From positions 695,001-759,000 of the forward strand of contig JAPPUL010000068.1 in the NCBI GenBank assembly GCA_026874595.1: a stretch of 64,000 nucleotides of DNA, in the 5' to 3' direction. Below the pieces are notes generated by a model. The model saw nothing but the letters and a program-made list of their open reading frames with translations, was not told the origin of the DNA and did no database searches. Below are positions 35,344 through 45,363 of the stretch, one piece after another. The stretch's first letter is position 1, and each line of letters starts with the position of its first letter. This DNA comes from Sipunculus nudus. Taxonomy: Eukaryota > Annelida > Sipuncula > Golfingiida > Sipunculidae. Position numbers and translations under genes: made by a program.

Positions 35344-35907
35344 TCATTCCATATAAGGCCATTCCTTTAAAAGCTCATGTTCTATCCCCAACATGTTTAG
35401 TATCTTGCCTATATGAAAATTTATTACGTCATCTATACTTTTAGGTTTTGCATAAAATGCCACCGTAAGTGGGACAAGTAAAACCCCTGCCTCACTCAAA
35501 CTTAGCATGTTTTTTATATGTATCATACTAAGAGGAGTCTCCCTTGGACACAATATTACACGACGCCCTTCTTTTAAAGCAACGTCAAATGCCCGCTCAA
35601 GTAGATTAGACGATATACCATGTGCAAAACGAGATAAACTACCCATGCTGCACGGAAGTACCAGCAAACCATCATTTAGATGACTGCCGCTTGCCGGCGC
35701 TGCAAACATGTCTTTTATATTATAAAGTGTTATCCCAAGCCTCTTTGCATGCTTTGCTACATTTATACCTGTCTCGTACTCTGCAACACGTTTGCCTAAA
35801 TCTGTAACTATTAAAGATACCAAAACCCCAAGCTCATGCAAAACCTCAAGCATTCGTATGCCATATATTGAGCCTGACGCTCCTGTTATCCCCAAAACTA
35901 TTTTCAA
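35344..35907 (-). CDS. ubiX: Flavin prenyltransferase UbiX
   Basis: 187 residues. VLGITGASGSIYGIRMLEVL is the FMN-binding start. APASGSHLNDGLLVLPCSMGSLSRFAHG and LCPRETPLSMIHIKNMLSLSEAGV complete the conserved sites. It makes prenylated FMN for UbiD-type decarboxylases, used in quinone synthesis or aromatic decarboxylation. ubiD is not in the window. Upstream of the M16 protease on the same strand and divergent from bioA. Confidence 0.94.
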   Translation of the reverse strand: MKIVLGITGASGSIYGIRMLEVLHELGVLVSLIVTDLGKRVAEYETGINVAKHAKRLGITLYNIKDMFAAPASGSHLNDGLLVLPCSMGSLSRFAHGISSNLLERAFDVALKEGRRVILCPRETPLSMIHIKNMLSLSEAGVLLVPLTVAFYAKPKSIDDVINFHIGKILNMLGIEHELLKEWPYME

Positions 35908-36098
35908 AATTTATCCAAACTCCAAATCCTTATTTTTATTAAAGCATAATAAAATATAGCAAATATACTCTATTATTAGCTTTATTATTAGCTCCATAAC
36001 TTTTAAAAAGCCTTTCTATACTAGCTCCACTAGCTCCGAACTTACTTTAGCTTGAGAGCTTGTTTGTCTTATCAAGTTTCTTTACGTACATTTACAAA

Positions 36099-37469
36099 AT
36101 GCTAGAAGATGAACAGCTATTAACAAAACTAAACCATGAACACCTTTGGCACCCCTTCACGCAAATGAGAGATTGGACCCAAAAGACCCCATTATTTATT
36201 AAAAAAGGAAAAGGCAACTGTCTAATTGATATTAATGGGAAAGAGTATATCGATGCTGTATCCTCGCTTTGGTGCAATGTGCATGGACACAATAAACAAG
36301 AACTAAATGACGCTATTAAAAGTCAACTTAACGAGATTGCACACTCAACAATGCTTGGACTTTCTAATGTACCTGCAACCCTTCTTGCCAAAAAGCTTAT
36401 TGACATAACACCAGCGGGCCTTAATAAGGTATTTTACTCAGATGCTGGGGCATGTGCTGTTGAGATAGCTCTTAAGATGGCTTTTCAATATTGGAGACAA
36501 AAGCATACTTGTCCAAGAGCGCAAAAACAAAAGTTCATAAAACTTAAAAAAGCTTATCACGGTGATACAATAGGAGCTGTTAGTCTTGGCGGCTTTGATT
36601 TATTTCATAAGATGTTTTCCTATCTCTTGTTTGAGACATTTTCAATTAGCTGTCCATCTTTTTATCACTCTAATTTTAATGACCCGAAAGAGTGTATGGA
36701 TAATTCCCTTAATGAGCTTTATAAAATACTTGAAAAACATCACAATGAGGTTGCAGGACTTATAATAGAACCTTACGTACAGGGTGCGGCTGGGATAGTT
36801 ATTTATCCTTCTGGTTTTATGAGTAAGATTCAAGATATATGTTTAGAGTATGACATACTCTTTATAGTAGATGAGGTTGCAACTGGTTTTGGCAAGACTG
36901 GTTATATGTTTGCTTGTGAGGAAGATGAACTTAAACCTGACATTATGACAGTAGGAAAAGGGCTTACAGGAGGTTATCTACCGCTTGCAGCAACGATTGT
37001 AAGTGATAAGATATACAACGCATTCTTAAATAGCGATAATGATGATATTGACAGGACATTTTATCACGGACATACCTTCACAGGCAACCCAATAGCCTGC
37101 AACTGTGCCCTGGCGTCATTAGAAGTATTTGAAAAGGATTTGGTATTAGAAAAGATGCAAGGTAAAATAAAGTATTTAAAAGAAGCTCTTAATGAGCTTG
37201 AGGCTTTAGATTACGTAGGGCAGATAAGGATTAAAGGGTTTATGGTAGGGATAGAACTTTCTAATGACAAAAGACGTAGAAAACCTTTTGACCCGAAACT
37301 AAAGCTTGGGCATAAGGTATCGCTTGCAATGCGAGAACATGGTGTAATAATGCGTCCACTTGGCGATGTTTTAGTTTTGATGCCGCCCTTATCGATAAGC
37401 AAAGATGAGATAAGAGTAATAGTAGAAGGTTTAAAGAAGGCTATACCGAGTGTCATAAAGATGGTATAG
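36099..37469 (+). CDS. bioA: Adenosylmethionine-8-amino-7-oxononanoate aminotransferase
   Basis: PLP enzyme of biotin synthesis converting KAPA to DAPA. From the ATG at 36099 about 456 residues. LWHPFTQMRDW is the family start (H..W.PFTQM), with SSLWCNVHGHNKQEL and IIEPYVQGAAGIVIYP following. FIVDEVATGFGKTG, then VGKGLTGGYLPLAATI carrying the Schiff-base Lys, and FYHGHTFTGNPIACNCALA complete the sites. A TTG at 36060 would add 13 hydrophobic residues with no support. bioD starts 11 bases after its stop, forming a bioAD operon. Confidence 0.95.
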   Translation: MLEDEQLLTKLNHEHLWHPFTQMRDWTQKTPLFIKKGKGNCLIDINGKEYIDAVSSLWCNVHGHNKQELNDAIKSQLNEIAHSTMLGLSNVPATLLAKKLIDITPAGLNKVFYSDAGACAVEIALKMAFQYWRQKHTCPRAQKQKFIKLKKAYHGDTIGAVSLGGFDLFHKMFSYLLFETFSISCPSFYHSNFNDPKECMDNSLNELYKILEKHHNEVAGLIIEPYVQGAAGIVIYPSGFMSKIQDICLEYDILFIVDEVATGFGKTGYMFACEEDELKPDIMTVGKGLTGGYLPLAATIVSDKIYNAFLNSDNDDIDRTFYHGHTFTGNPIACNCALASLEVFEKDLVLEKMQGKIKYLKEALNELEALDYVGQIRIKGFMVGIELSNDKRRRKPFDPKLKLGHKVSLAMREHGVIMRPLGDVLVLMPPLSISKDEIRVIVEGLKKAIPSVIKMV

Positions 37470-37480
37470 ATTACTACAAT

Positions 37481-38203
37481 ATGAAAAGTTACTTTATAAC
37501 GGGAACAGACACAGGGGTTGGGAAAACTAAAGTAAGTCTTGGGCTTATGTTGTGCTTAAAGGAGCTGGGAATAGAAGCAGGATATATGAAACCGATAGAG
37601 ACAGGGGTTTATGATTCTAGTGATATTTGTGCTGGCGATGCAACTCTAATAAAGAGAATGCTAAATCTAAAAGCCCCTCTAAACATAATAAGGCCAATAA
37701 GTTATAAGGCTCCACTTGCCCCTTATGTAGCATCTGATCTTGAGGGAATAGAATTAGATTTAAATATAATTAAGGCTGCCTATAAAAAGTGCTCAGAGGG
37801 AAAAGATATAATGCTTATAGAGGGAGCAGGAGGTTTGATGGTGCCTATTAGTAAAGAACTTACTATATGCGATCTTGCTAAGGAACTTGACTTAGAACTA
37901 ATCTTGGTAGCAGGCAATAAACTCGGAGCCCTAAATCACACATTGCTAACACTATCTCATGCAAAGGCAAAAGGACTTAAAACAAAATGTATAATACTAA
38001 ACGACCACGAGACGGAAAAGACTCAAGCTAAAAAAACAAATCAAAAAGCACTCAAAAGTATATTATCCAATAAAGAGGATAATGAGAAGATAAAAATATA
38101 CTCAACACCATATATAGAAGGAGCGGATACAAGTCTTAACCATTACAACCATTACAAAAAGCATAAAGAAAGTTTTATAAATATATGTAAGGAGCTATTC
38201 TAA
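37481..38203 (+). CDS. bioD: Dethiobiotin synthetase
   Basis: 240 residues. P-loop FITGTDTGVGKTKVSLGLM, YMKPIETGV (substrate Lys region), LIEGAGGLMVPI (metal-binding switch II-like) and LVAGNKLGALNHTLLTL. Closes the ureido ring of dethiobiotin. Directly downstream of bioA. bioB and bioF are elsewhere. The C-terminal ~40 residues, Lys/Asn-rich, are less conserved. Overlaps the end of the convergent pyrF by nine bases. Confidence 0.96.
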   Translation: MKSYFITGTDTGVGKTKVSLGLMLCLKELGIEAGYMKPIETGVYDSSDICAGDATLIKRMLNLKAPLNIIRPISYKAPLAPYVASDLEGIELDLNIIKAAYKKCSEGKDIMLIEGAGGLMVPISKELTICDLAKELDLELILVAGNKLGALNHTLLTLSHAKAKGLKTKCIILNDHETEKTQAKKTNQKALKSILSNKEDNEKIKIYSTPYIEGADTSLNHYNHYKKHKESFINICKELF

Positions 38204-38944
38204 AGCCCGACGAATCTCGTTTTGTATGTTTATAGCAGCCTGTTTAGGATTTGCAGAATCTCTAATAGGGCGTCCAACGACAATGTAATCAGCTCCATCA
38301 CGAAAAGCGTCATAAGGAGAGACTATACGTTTTTGGTCGTCCTTTAGATTCTCATCTAGATGCTCATCCTCTATATTGGCAACTGGCCGAATTCCAGGAC
38401 AAACAAAAGTAAGACCCTTAAGTTTGTTACTCTGCTTAAGCCGTTTAAGCTCAAGTCCCGAAGAGACTATCCCGCAACAGCCAAGCTCCAAAGCCTTACA
38501 AGCCCTTTTATAAACAAGGTCTTCCACACTGCACTCAAAGCCAAGAGAATTTATATCGTGCTCATCTAAACTAGTTAAAACAGTAACAGCTAAAATACTA
38601 AGGTTATGGTTTTTGTGTTCTTCAGTTGCTTCTATAGCGGCTTTAAGGATAGAGTCATTCCCGTGCACACTAACAAAATGTACGCCTAAATCAATAAGAG
38701 CGGCAGTTGTACGTTTAACCGTTTGAGGGATATCGAAGAGCTTAAGGTCGACAAAAACCTTTTTCTTTTGCTTAAGAAGCCATTCGATAAAGTTAAAATA
38801 GTCCTTTTGCACAAAAAGCTCAAGTCCGACTTTGTAAAATGACACAACAGAATCTAAAGAATCGACAAGCTCCTTAGCCTGACCAACAGATGGCAAATCA
38901 AGAGCGACAATAAGTTTATCCGAATAAGTCATAAAAAGGTCCAA
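38195..38944 (-). CDS. pyrF: Orotidine 5'-phosphate decarboxylase
   Basis: Final step of UMP synthesis. 249 residues, group I (short) form. LIVALDLPSVGQAKELVD, catalytic KKVFVDLKLFDIPQTVKRT (D-x-K-x-x-D pattern), LTSLDEHDINSLG, FVCPGIRP and ADYIVVGRPIRDSANPKQA. Start at 38944 or four codons later. Single gene, convergent with bioD and divergent from pepA. Confidence 0.96.
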   Translation of the reverse strand: MDLFMTYSDKLIVALDLPSVGQAKELVDSLDSVVSFYKVGLELFVQKDYFNFIEWLLKQKKKVFVDLKLFDIPQTVKRTTAALIDLGVHFVSVHGNDSILKAAIEATEEHKNHNLSILAVTVLTSLDEHDINSLGFECSVEDLVYKRACKALELGCCGIVSSGLELKRLKQSNKLKGLTFVCPGIRPVANIEDEHLDENLKDDQKRIVSPYDAFRDGADYIVVGRPIRDSANPKQAAINIQNEIRRALE

Positions 38945-39154
38945 TATAAATTAAAGCTTATGTAAGTAGACACTAATTGAACAAAAAGCTTAAGAAAAGT
39001 TTTAAAAAAAGATAATAAATCTAAATATAAGTTAGAATGAAGCTATATAGGATTAATAATATTTGCAAAAAGAGAAATGATTGTTTAATTTGTAAAACGG
39101 ATATTCTAAAATAGAAATAAAAACTAGAAAGGAAGAAAACTAAAGGAGTAAAAA

Positions 39155-40732
39155 GTGATAAGTATAAAGCTTTCAAAAGATTTAAATAAAGATAAAGAGC
39201 AACTAATAGCCTTAAACTATTTGAAGGAAGAGCTAAAAGAAGGGTTAACCGAGCTAAAAGAAGAACTTTCGGGGCTTGCAAGCAAAGAGCAACTAAATAT
39301 ATTAGAAGGACACATAAAGCGTGGTGTGCTTAAGGGGAAGGTAAAAGAAACATGTTATTTACCTGGATTTTCGGGAAATGCAGGGATACTATTAATCTGT
39401 TGCGGGATGGGAGAAGAGTTTCAGTTATCAATGTTAAAGGACCTTGGAGCTTTAATAGTCCAAAATGCAAATAGCTTAGGCTATAGTGAGAGTACAATTA
39501 TGCTTAGGAAGCTTAAGGATTTGGAGTATGATAAGAGCGTATTTCTGACATTAGAAGGAGGCAAGGTAGAAGAGTCAGAAATAGGATATAGTCTACTTGC
39601 AGAAGGGATATACAGCGGACAATACATCTTTTCGATAAAAGGGACTAAAGAGAGTAAGGAGGGTAGTGATAAAGAGGATGATGAGTCAAAGTCGCTTAAA
39701 AGCATATGGATAAAAGGAGATAACAAACTAAAGAAATATATAGAAGTAGGAGAGAAGATAGGAGAGAGTGCAAATATAGCAAGAGATTTAATAAACAAGC
39801 CCGGAAACTACTGTACACCAAGCTACCTTGCAAATGAGGCCAAAAAGCTTGCAAACAAGAATCTAGAAGTACGGGTGCTAGATGAAAAAGAGATAGAGTC
39901 ACTTGGTATGGGTTCGTTTATGTCGGTAGCCAAAGGGTCAAAAGAGAGTCCAAGGTTTATAATAATGAAGTATCAACCAGAAGGGAAAGTGGACAAATCG
40001 CTTGGGAAAGTAGCATTAGTAGGCAAGGGTATAACTTTTGACACAGGGGGTATATCATTAAAGCCCTCAGGAGACATGCATTTAATGAAAGCAGATATGT
40101 CAGGAGCGGCAAGCGTTATAGGCGCAATGAATGCCATATCTAAGTTAGGAATAAAAAGAGAGGTGGTGGGACTTGTCCCGACCTGTGAAAATATGCCAAG
40201 TGCAAAGGCCATAAAGCCAGGAGATGTTGCAACCGCATTAAATGGTAAGACCATAGAAATATTAAATACAGACGCAGAAGGACGTTTAATACTTGCAGAT
40301 GCACTATCCTACGCCTCAAAAGAAGAAAAAGCTAAATACATAATAGACATAGCCACCCTAACCGGAGCCTGTATGGTAGCTCTTGGAGAAATTACAACAG
40401 GATTAATGACAAATGATTATGCATTTGCAAAAGATTTTATAAAAGCATGCCGAAACTCAACAGAGAAAGTATGGCCATTACCCTTATTCAAGGAGTATCA
40501 AGAGCAAATAAAAAGTGATATAGCAGACCTTGCAAACATAGGAGGGCGGTATGGAGGTGCTATTACAGCGGCTGCGTTCCTTGAGAATTTTGTTGATAAT
40601 ATACCATGGATACATCTTGATATAGCAGGAACAAACTGGGCTGCAAGTAAAAGTCCAAGCTATTTCCCAAAGGGAGCAACAGGTATAATGATAAGCAGTC
40701 TCGTTAACTTTCTGCTTAGCAAAAAAACTTAG
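39155..40732 (+). CDS. pepA: Cytosol (leucyl) aminopeptidase, M17 family
   Basis: 525 residues. The N-terminal variable domain is followed by the catalytic domain with GKGITFDTGGISLKPSGDMHLMKADMSGA, PTCENMPSAKAIKPGD and the signature NTDAEGRLILADAL, which holds metal ligands. LTGACMVALG and ADLANIGGRYGGAITAAAFL follow. GTG start at 39155 preceded by an excellent aaaggag. Two-metal enzyme removing N-terminal residues; PepA relatives can also bind DNA. The middle includes a charged insert (EGSDKEDDESKSLK). Confidence 0.95.
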   Translation: MISIKLSKDLNKDKEQLIALNYLKEELKEGLTELKEELSGLASKEQLNILEGHIKRGVLKGKVKETCYLPGFSGNAGILLICCGMGEEFQLSMLKDLGALIVQNANSLGYSESTIMLRKLKDLEYDKSVFLTLEGGKVEESEIGYSLLAEGIYSGQYIFSIKGTKESKEGSDKEDDESKSLKSIWIKGDNKLKKYIEVGEKIGESANIARDLINKPGNYCTPSYLANEAKKLANKNLEVRVLDEKEIESLGMGSFMSVAKGSKESPRFIIMKYQPEGKVDKSLGKVALVGKGITFDTGGISLKPSGDMHLMKADMSGAASVIGAMNAISKLGIKREVVGLVPTCENMPSAKAIKPGDVATALNGKTIEILNTDAEGRLILADALSYASKEEKAKYIIDIATLTGACMVALGEITTGLMTNDYAFAKDFIKACRNSTEKVWPLPLFKEYQEQIKSDIADLANIGGRYGGAITAAAFLENFVDNIPWIHLDIAGTNWAASKSPSYFPKGATGIMISSLVNFLLSKKT

Positions 40733-40852
40733 CTATAAAGAACCATAGAGAAAAGCAGCAATAGAAAAGAGCATAAATATAGAGAATAAATATATACATA
40801 AGTCATATAAAAGTCATATAATAAAGAATAAAAGACTTTGAGTTTATAAGTT

Positions 40853-41725
40853 ATGAATAACATCAAAATCATATTAAGATCGGCAGTTGTAATGTTTGTT
40901 GTAATGCTTTGGACAACACATACATTTGGACAATTCCAACAAGCAAAGAACGATAATGAAGCGAAAAGTAATGCTAAAGCAAAAAACTCTTTAAGCCAGG
41001 CAAACGATCCTAATATAGATTCTCGTGTCTTAGAAAAACCAAAGCAGAAGAATAAGACCGGGCCCGAAATTGAACAACGAGCTTTTGAACTAAAAGACAA
41101 GAAGTTAGACTTTTTATACAATCCCGATAACGACCCCTTGGGTAGCTTTAAAATGCACAAATATAATAAAGCCCAAGGCTTTATATCTTTAGGTATAAAA
41201 GGTTTTTTACAATTAGTTGACAATCTCTACTTAAGCACTACTAAAAGTCCTTATGAACTTAAGGAACAAACACTTGGTGGTGGGTTTTTCTATCTTAATT
41301 TTAGGTTTGGTCCTATTGTAGCCTTAGAGTTTGATATAGGTATGCAAGGGAAGGGAATATATTTATCAAACGGTATGATTAGCCAGATATGGTATTTATC
41401 GCTTGTGCCTTATATAAAATTATATCCAGCAAAAGAGATATTTTTTATAGGCGTTGGTCCTTCATTGCACATTCCTATGATAGAGAAAATAAATCTTCCA
41501 AATGTAAAAGACCCTAAAGCAACTTCATTTATTGTTGGCTTATCTTTAGGACTTGGAGTAGAATTTACTCGTTATCCATTCATCTTTACGCTAGCATATA
41601 GGTTCGATTTGGGCCTAAACAGTATTTTAAGAATAGAGGACATAATAATAGCTAATCTTAAAGCTTACCCTCTTGTATTTGCTGATATGCAATTTATGAT
41701 TGGCTTTGGTTGGTATGTATTTTAG
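40853..41725 (+). CDS. Exported outer-membrane beta-barrel-like protein
   Basis: 290 residues. Signal peptide about 1-26 (cleavage after THTFG), then a ~70-residue polar linker rich in Asn, Lys and Gln (27-95). Alternating strands follow (FISLGIKGFLQLVDNL; GGGFFYLNFRFGPIVALEFDIGMQ; PSLHIPM; SLGLGVEFTRYPFIFTLAYRFDLG) and the C-terminal aromatic residue Phe, typical of outer-membrane barrels. Family unrecognised. A stem-loop just downstream (41740-41768) probably insulates it from the convergent caspase cluster. Confidence 0.7.
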   Translation: MNNIKIILRSAVVMFVVMLWTTHTFGQFQQAKNDNEAKSNAKAKNSLSQANDPNIDSRVLEKPKQKNKTGPEIEQRAFELKDKKLDFLYNPDNDPLGSFKMHKYNKAQGFISLGIKGFLQLVDNLYLSTTKSPYELKEQTLGGGFFYLNFRFGPIVALEFDIGMQGKGIYLSNGMISQIWYLSLVPYIKLYPAKEIFFIGVGPSLHIPMIEKINLPNVKDPKATSFIVGLSLGLGVEFTRYPFIFTLAYRFDLGLNSILRIEDIIIANLKAYPLVFADMQFMIGFGWYVF

Positions 41726-41739
41726 TATGTATTTTAAAA

Positions 41740-41768
41740 GAGGCCTTAAGGATAACCCTCAAGACCTC
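41740..41768 (-). terminator. Stem-loop between convergent genes
   Basis: gaggccttaagg at 41740-41751 pairs with ccctcaagacctc with two mismatches. On the minus strand the stem is followed by TTTT and then A/T-rich sequence, suiting it as terminator of the 49.9-41.8 kb minus-strand cluster; weaker as a plus-strand terminator. Confidence 0.5.
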
Positions 41769-41803
41769 ACGATGTTAAAAAACTTTTGTTTTAAGCTATT
41801 TGC

Positions 41804-42520
41804 TTAGTTGTCTATCCCTTGGTTAACTACAACAACTTTTTCAGCATAAACTTTCTTAAACCAAACTGTATTAGGATAAACCTGATATTTAACCTTAACT
41901 TCTTTCTTTTGGTTTACAGAAGCATTGTAACTCTTGCCGCCGTAATCAGCTAAAAGAGTATTCAAAGTCCTTAGCCTAACCTCTTTGCCGTCTAGCTTTT
42001 GAATAGGTTGCTTTGAAGCAAAGAAGTAGAAGTTCTCAACACCTTTACGATTACCAAAAGTCAACCATTTAGTCTCTTCTAGAGGAAGAGTATAGTTCAC
42101 ATACTTTCGAATAGGATTTTTCGTGTAGAACTTTTCATATCCAGAAGGAAAGAGCTTTTCTACTTTTTTGTTAGTATCCACTCTATAAGCATAGAAATAA
42201 AGAGACTGATTATGTCCCCTAACATTAATGGTATACTTTTGTCCACCAGAAGCAACAGCCTTCCCATATACGCTTTGTAGCTTATCTTTGTTTTCATCGT
42301 ATATTAAAAAGTTTACTTCAGTTTGGATATAACCTTTTTGGATCATCCTATCAGCTTGAGATAGACTTACAAGTTGAGGCGTTTTAGTACCACGTTTTGA
42401 CGCAAAGGTTAGAATCTCTTGGTCATCATCTATATCTAAACTATCTGCCCCTAAGGTACCAACCATAGATACCATAGCCGCAAGCATCAGATATAATGAT
42501 GCTTTTCGTAACTTACACAT
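41804..42520 (-). CDS. Exported DUF4384-like protein
   Basis: 238 residues. A signal peptide (about 1-24, ending TLGAD) leads the protein. The core (about 90-180) has YTINVRGHNQSLYFYAYRVDTN, KLFPSG, YTLPLEETKW and VENFYFFASKQPI. This order is that of DUF4384 domains, which are often fused to or found beside bacterial caspase-like proteins. Here it is a separate exported chain, the last gene of the cluster and 71 bases below the pseudo-caspase. Probably an adaptor or target-binding subunit; this is inference from context. Confidence 0.65.
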   Translation of the reverse strand: MCKLRKASLYLMLAAMVSMVGTLGADSLDIDDDQEILTFASKRGTKTPQLVSLSQADRMIQKGYIQTEVNFLIYDENKDKLQSVYGKAVASGGQKYTINVRGHNQSLYFYAYRVDTNKKVEKLFPSGYEKFYTKNPIRKYVNYTLPLEETKWLTFGNRKGVENFYFFASKQPIQKLDGKEVRLRTLNTLLADYGGKSYNASVNQKKEVKVKYQVYPNTVWFKKVYAEKVVVVNQGIDN

Positions 42521-42591
42521 ATTTAACCTCCATTTATTTTTGCCAACAGACAGTATCCATTGACTATTATATTAAATATAACACAAAAACA

Positions 42592-44727
42592 TTAAAATAT
42601 TTTCTTTCTAATATCTTCCAATTTCATTTGTTCTTTTTGCAAAAATGGTGCTTTTGTAAAAGTTAATATATCAACTGCTTGTTTTTGTACAATATAAGCC
42701 TCTTCCCAATTATTAATAGCAACATATGAACGCCCAAGCCCTATATAGGTTTGAGCTACATTTAAATCAATTATTTTAAGCTTTGAAAATATATCCAAAG
42801 CCTTATTAAAATAATTCACTGACTTTTTATATTCCCCTTTTTTGTAATATAGAACACCCAAATTGTTATAAGTATTCCCAATTCCTTCGTAATCATCTAT
42901 CCCTTCTTTGATATCTAATGAACTTTGATAGAATTTTAACGCATTATCATATTGACCTTTACTTGTATGTACGCTCCCTTGGTTATTTATAGCCGTTGCC
43001 ATATAAAGAGTATCCCCTAACTTTTTAAATCCATCCTCAGCTCTAACAAAATAATTCATAGCTTTTTCCAAAGAATTTGCCTTATAAGCCAAATAGCCCT
43101 TTCTAAGAAGTCCATATGGAGAGTCATCTTCTGCTTTTAAACTTGCTAAAGCTGCCTCTATCTTTGCAATAAATTCTTTTGCTTTAGGCCCAGACAAATT
43201 TTGTCTAGCTTTATTTAATATCTCTTGTGCTTTATCTGTTTGACCAGCCTCACTATAAAGCATTCCAAGCCCATATAAAGCATCCACTGAGCTTGAATCA
43301 TATTTAAGAGCCATCTTATATAAAAATATTGCCTTGTCACGTTCCTTTTCAAGCTCTGCAAGTGATAAGTAACATGATGCTAATAGGCTTTTAGCATCCT
43401 TATAATCTCCTCCTCCTGACACAAGTTCTGCAAATAAATTTGTCGCAAGACGATATTGTCTTTGGTTACGCAGTTGTAGTGCCTTTTGGTATATTGCCTG
43501 CAAGACCAAATTCCTATTGTAAGCCCTCTTAAAGGACTCATTCCTAAATAATATATAATCGTTTTCCGAATGCAAAAATTCTACATTCAACAATGGATAT
43601 ATGTTTGGACGAGCAATAACAAATCCTTCTGTTTGTCCATATTGTTCTTCAACAATTGATATTATGTTGTTTATATAAGAGGAGACAGTTTCATAGTCTG
43701 CTTCAAGATATGATGGATTGAAATACGAAAAGTCGGCAAAGAATGACAGAAATAGTAATGTGAAAAGTCCATTCCCTTTAGGTGTAAGCTCCATCTGATC
43801 TATCAGTCCATACGTTTTTCTTAATATATCACGTAAGATGAAATGGGTCTTATACTTGCCTTCCTTATATTCCTTTTGTCGTAAGTTACTATAAAATCTA
43901 AATATATTATCTCTTGGTACTGTTGTCTCAACAACTTGTTTTACGCTTGGAGCAAGCGCATCTTGCCCATCATCATAATATGCACTATCCATTATGATAA
44001 CCGTGTCATTTGAAAAGCTGTTTATCATGCTATGAAACAGTTCACTATTTATGCTTTGCATATCTACAAATAATGGCGTTCCATCTAAAGCACCATAGCC
44101 AGAATAATATATTAATACCAGGTCCTTCTCTTCAAGCCCATTCGAAAATTCCAATAACTCATCCTTAAAGCTTTCTGAACTTATATTCTTGGCGACCTTT
44201 ATTCGGCTTTCAGGAACCCCAAGCACCTTCTTCAAGAAAACTTTAAATACATTAACATCTTCTAACGGATAGCTTAAACTCTCTTTCGGATAATCCTTAT
44301 TCCCTATTAGTAACGCTTTAATCTTTGGTTTCTTATAAAACTTAAATATTGTTAAATAGTCATGTTCATACGCTATATATTCAGTAAATAACTCATATGG
44401 CGTTATCCGCTCCTTTTCAAGCGCACTATAGCTAAATTTATTTATATATTTACCTATATACTCCTCTTCCTTATCCTTATCATATGACGGAAGCCCATAA
44501 CGATTTGCCTTATTTGCACTATAGGAAAGATTCTCTCCACTTAAATTATACCGGTTTCCTAATATCTTCTTCCTCTCCTCCTTTGTCATCCCCTTCCTAA
44601 GTCCATATGGTGTTGTCGCTCTATCTGCACTGCTACCATATCGAGCCGTCTTTACATCATCACTTACACTACACGACCATAAAAACCATACGATACTTAA
44701 TAATATTAGTATTATTTTGCTTATCAC
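42592..44727 (-). CDS. Lipoprotein pseudo-caspase with TPR repeats
   Basis: 711 residues. Lipobox L-W-S-C19 gives a membrane-anchored lipoprotein. A C14 caspase-like domain (about 135-270) begins IKALLIGNKDYPKESLSYPL. The His-Gly site reads LIYYSGYGALDG (Tyr211 in place of His) and the nucleophile site IIMDSAYYDD (Ala249 in place of Cys), so both catalytic residues are gone while the fold motifs remain. About 400-690 is a set of TPRs (ALYGLGMLYSEAGQTDKAQEIL; TYNNLGVLYYKKGEYKKSV). GTG start three bases after the beta-barrel gene stop. Likely a scaffold or regulator of the active paralogue. Confidence 0.85.
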   Translation of the reverse strand: MISKIILILLSIVWFLWSCSVSDDVKTARYGSSADRATTPYGLRKGMTKEERKKILGNRYNLSGENLSYSANKANRYGLPSYDKDKEEEYIGKYINKFSYSALEKERITPYELFTEYIAYEHDYLTIFKFYKKPKIKALLIGNKDYPKESLSYPLEDVNVFKVFLKKVLGVPESRIKVAKNISSESFKDELLEFSNGLEEKDLVLIYYSGYGALDGTPLFVDMQSINSELFHSMINSFSNDTVIIMDSAYYDDGQDALAPSVKQVVETTVPRDNIFRFYSNLRQKEYKEGKYKTHFILRDILRKTYGLIDQMELTPKGNGLFTLLFLSFFADFSYFNPSYLEADYETVSSYINNIISIVEEQYGQTEGFVIARPNIYPLLNVEFLHSENDYILFRNESFKRAYNRNLVLQAIYQKALQLRNQRQYRLATNLFAELVSGGGDYKDAKSLLASCYLSLAELEKERDKAIFLYKMALKYDSSSVDALYGLGMLYSEAGQTDKAQEILNKARQNLSGPKAKEFIAKIEAALASLKAEDDSPYGLLRKGYLAYKANSLEKAMNYFVRAEDGFKKLGDTLYMATAINNQGSVHTSKGQYDNALKFYQSSLDIKEGIDDYEGIGNTYNNLGVLYYKKGEYKKSVNYFNKALDIFSKLKIIDLNVAQTYIGLGRSYVAINNWEEAYIVQKQAVDILTFTKAPFLQKEQMKLEDIRKKIF

Positions 44728-44730
44728 ACT

Positions 44731-45261
44731 CTATCTTATCCTATAGCCTATAAACGGATAGACATTTACTATATTAAATGTTGAATAATAACTCATTCCA
44801 AAACCTAAATACAGTCCTTCCCAAACATAAAACTCAAGCCCAAGCCCAACTCCAAATACTGTGTTAAACGAACTTTTAGACCCATCTGCTAGTGCCCCTT
44901 TATTTGATACCAGCCCAATTCCAAAATCAAGGTATAACGCAAGCCAATCAGGAAAGCGGTTCCCTGCAAACACAAGACGTGGACCTATAAATAATGTCGT
45001 TAGAGACACTTCCGTTGTCGATGCTGTGTAATCCCCATGTGATATCCCAAACCGTAGTTGCAACATTGCACTATCTTGTATTCTTACTAAATCTATTCCT
45101 ACTCCTCCACTATAGTACGGCAGGGCATCTTTTGTTTCTCCCTGTGCAGCTACTGGCTTTAAGCCATATCCTGCCCCAAAGTCTATATTAATCAGGCTAT
45201 GTCCTAGCTCTGCGGATAATACCAACATTAATACTATTAGCAGTAGTTCTTTTTTTCTCAT
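44731..45261 (-). CDS. Small outer-membrane beta-barrel-like protein
   Basis: 176 residues. Signal peptide about 1-21 (LSAELGHS). Short amphipathic strands with Gly/aromatic pattern (INIDFGAGYGLKP, GGVGIDLVRI, TLFIGPRLVFAG, LALYLDFGIGLVS, VFGVGLGLEFYVWEGLYLGFGMSYY), closing with PFIGYRIR. Consistent with an eight-stranded barrel. Sits between a lipoprotein and the pseudo-caspase, nearly abutting the latter, so it may place the complex at the outer membrane. Confidence 0.65.
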   Translation of the reverse strand: MRKKELLLIVLMLVLSAELGHSLINIDFGAGYGLKPVAAQGETKDALPYYSGGVGIDLVRIQDSAMLQLRFGISHGDYTASTTEVSLTTLFIGPRLVFAGNRFPDWLALYLDFGIGLVSNKGALADGSKSSFNTVFGVGLGLEFYVWEGLYLGFGMSYYSTFNIVNVYPFIGYRIR

Positions 45262-45363
45262 TTAATCCAATCCCCATTATACTCCAGGTCTTATATTTTT
45301 CTATATCTTTATATCTTAATTTAAGTTTAATAGCCTTACCGTATTTTTAAATCTCTAACCTGT

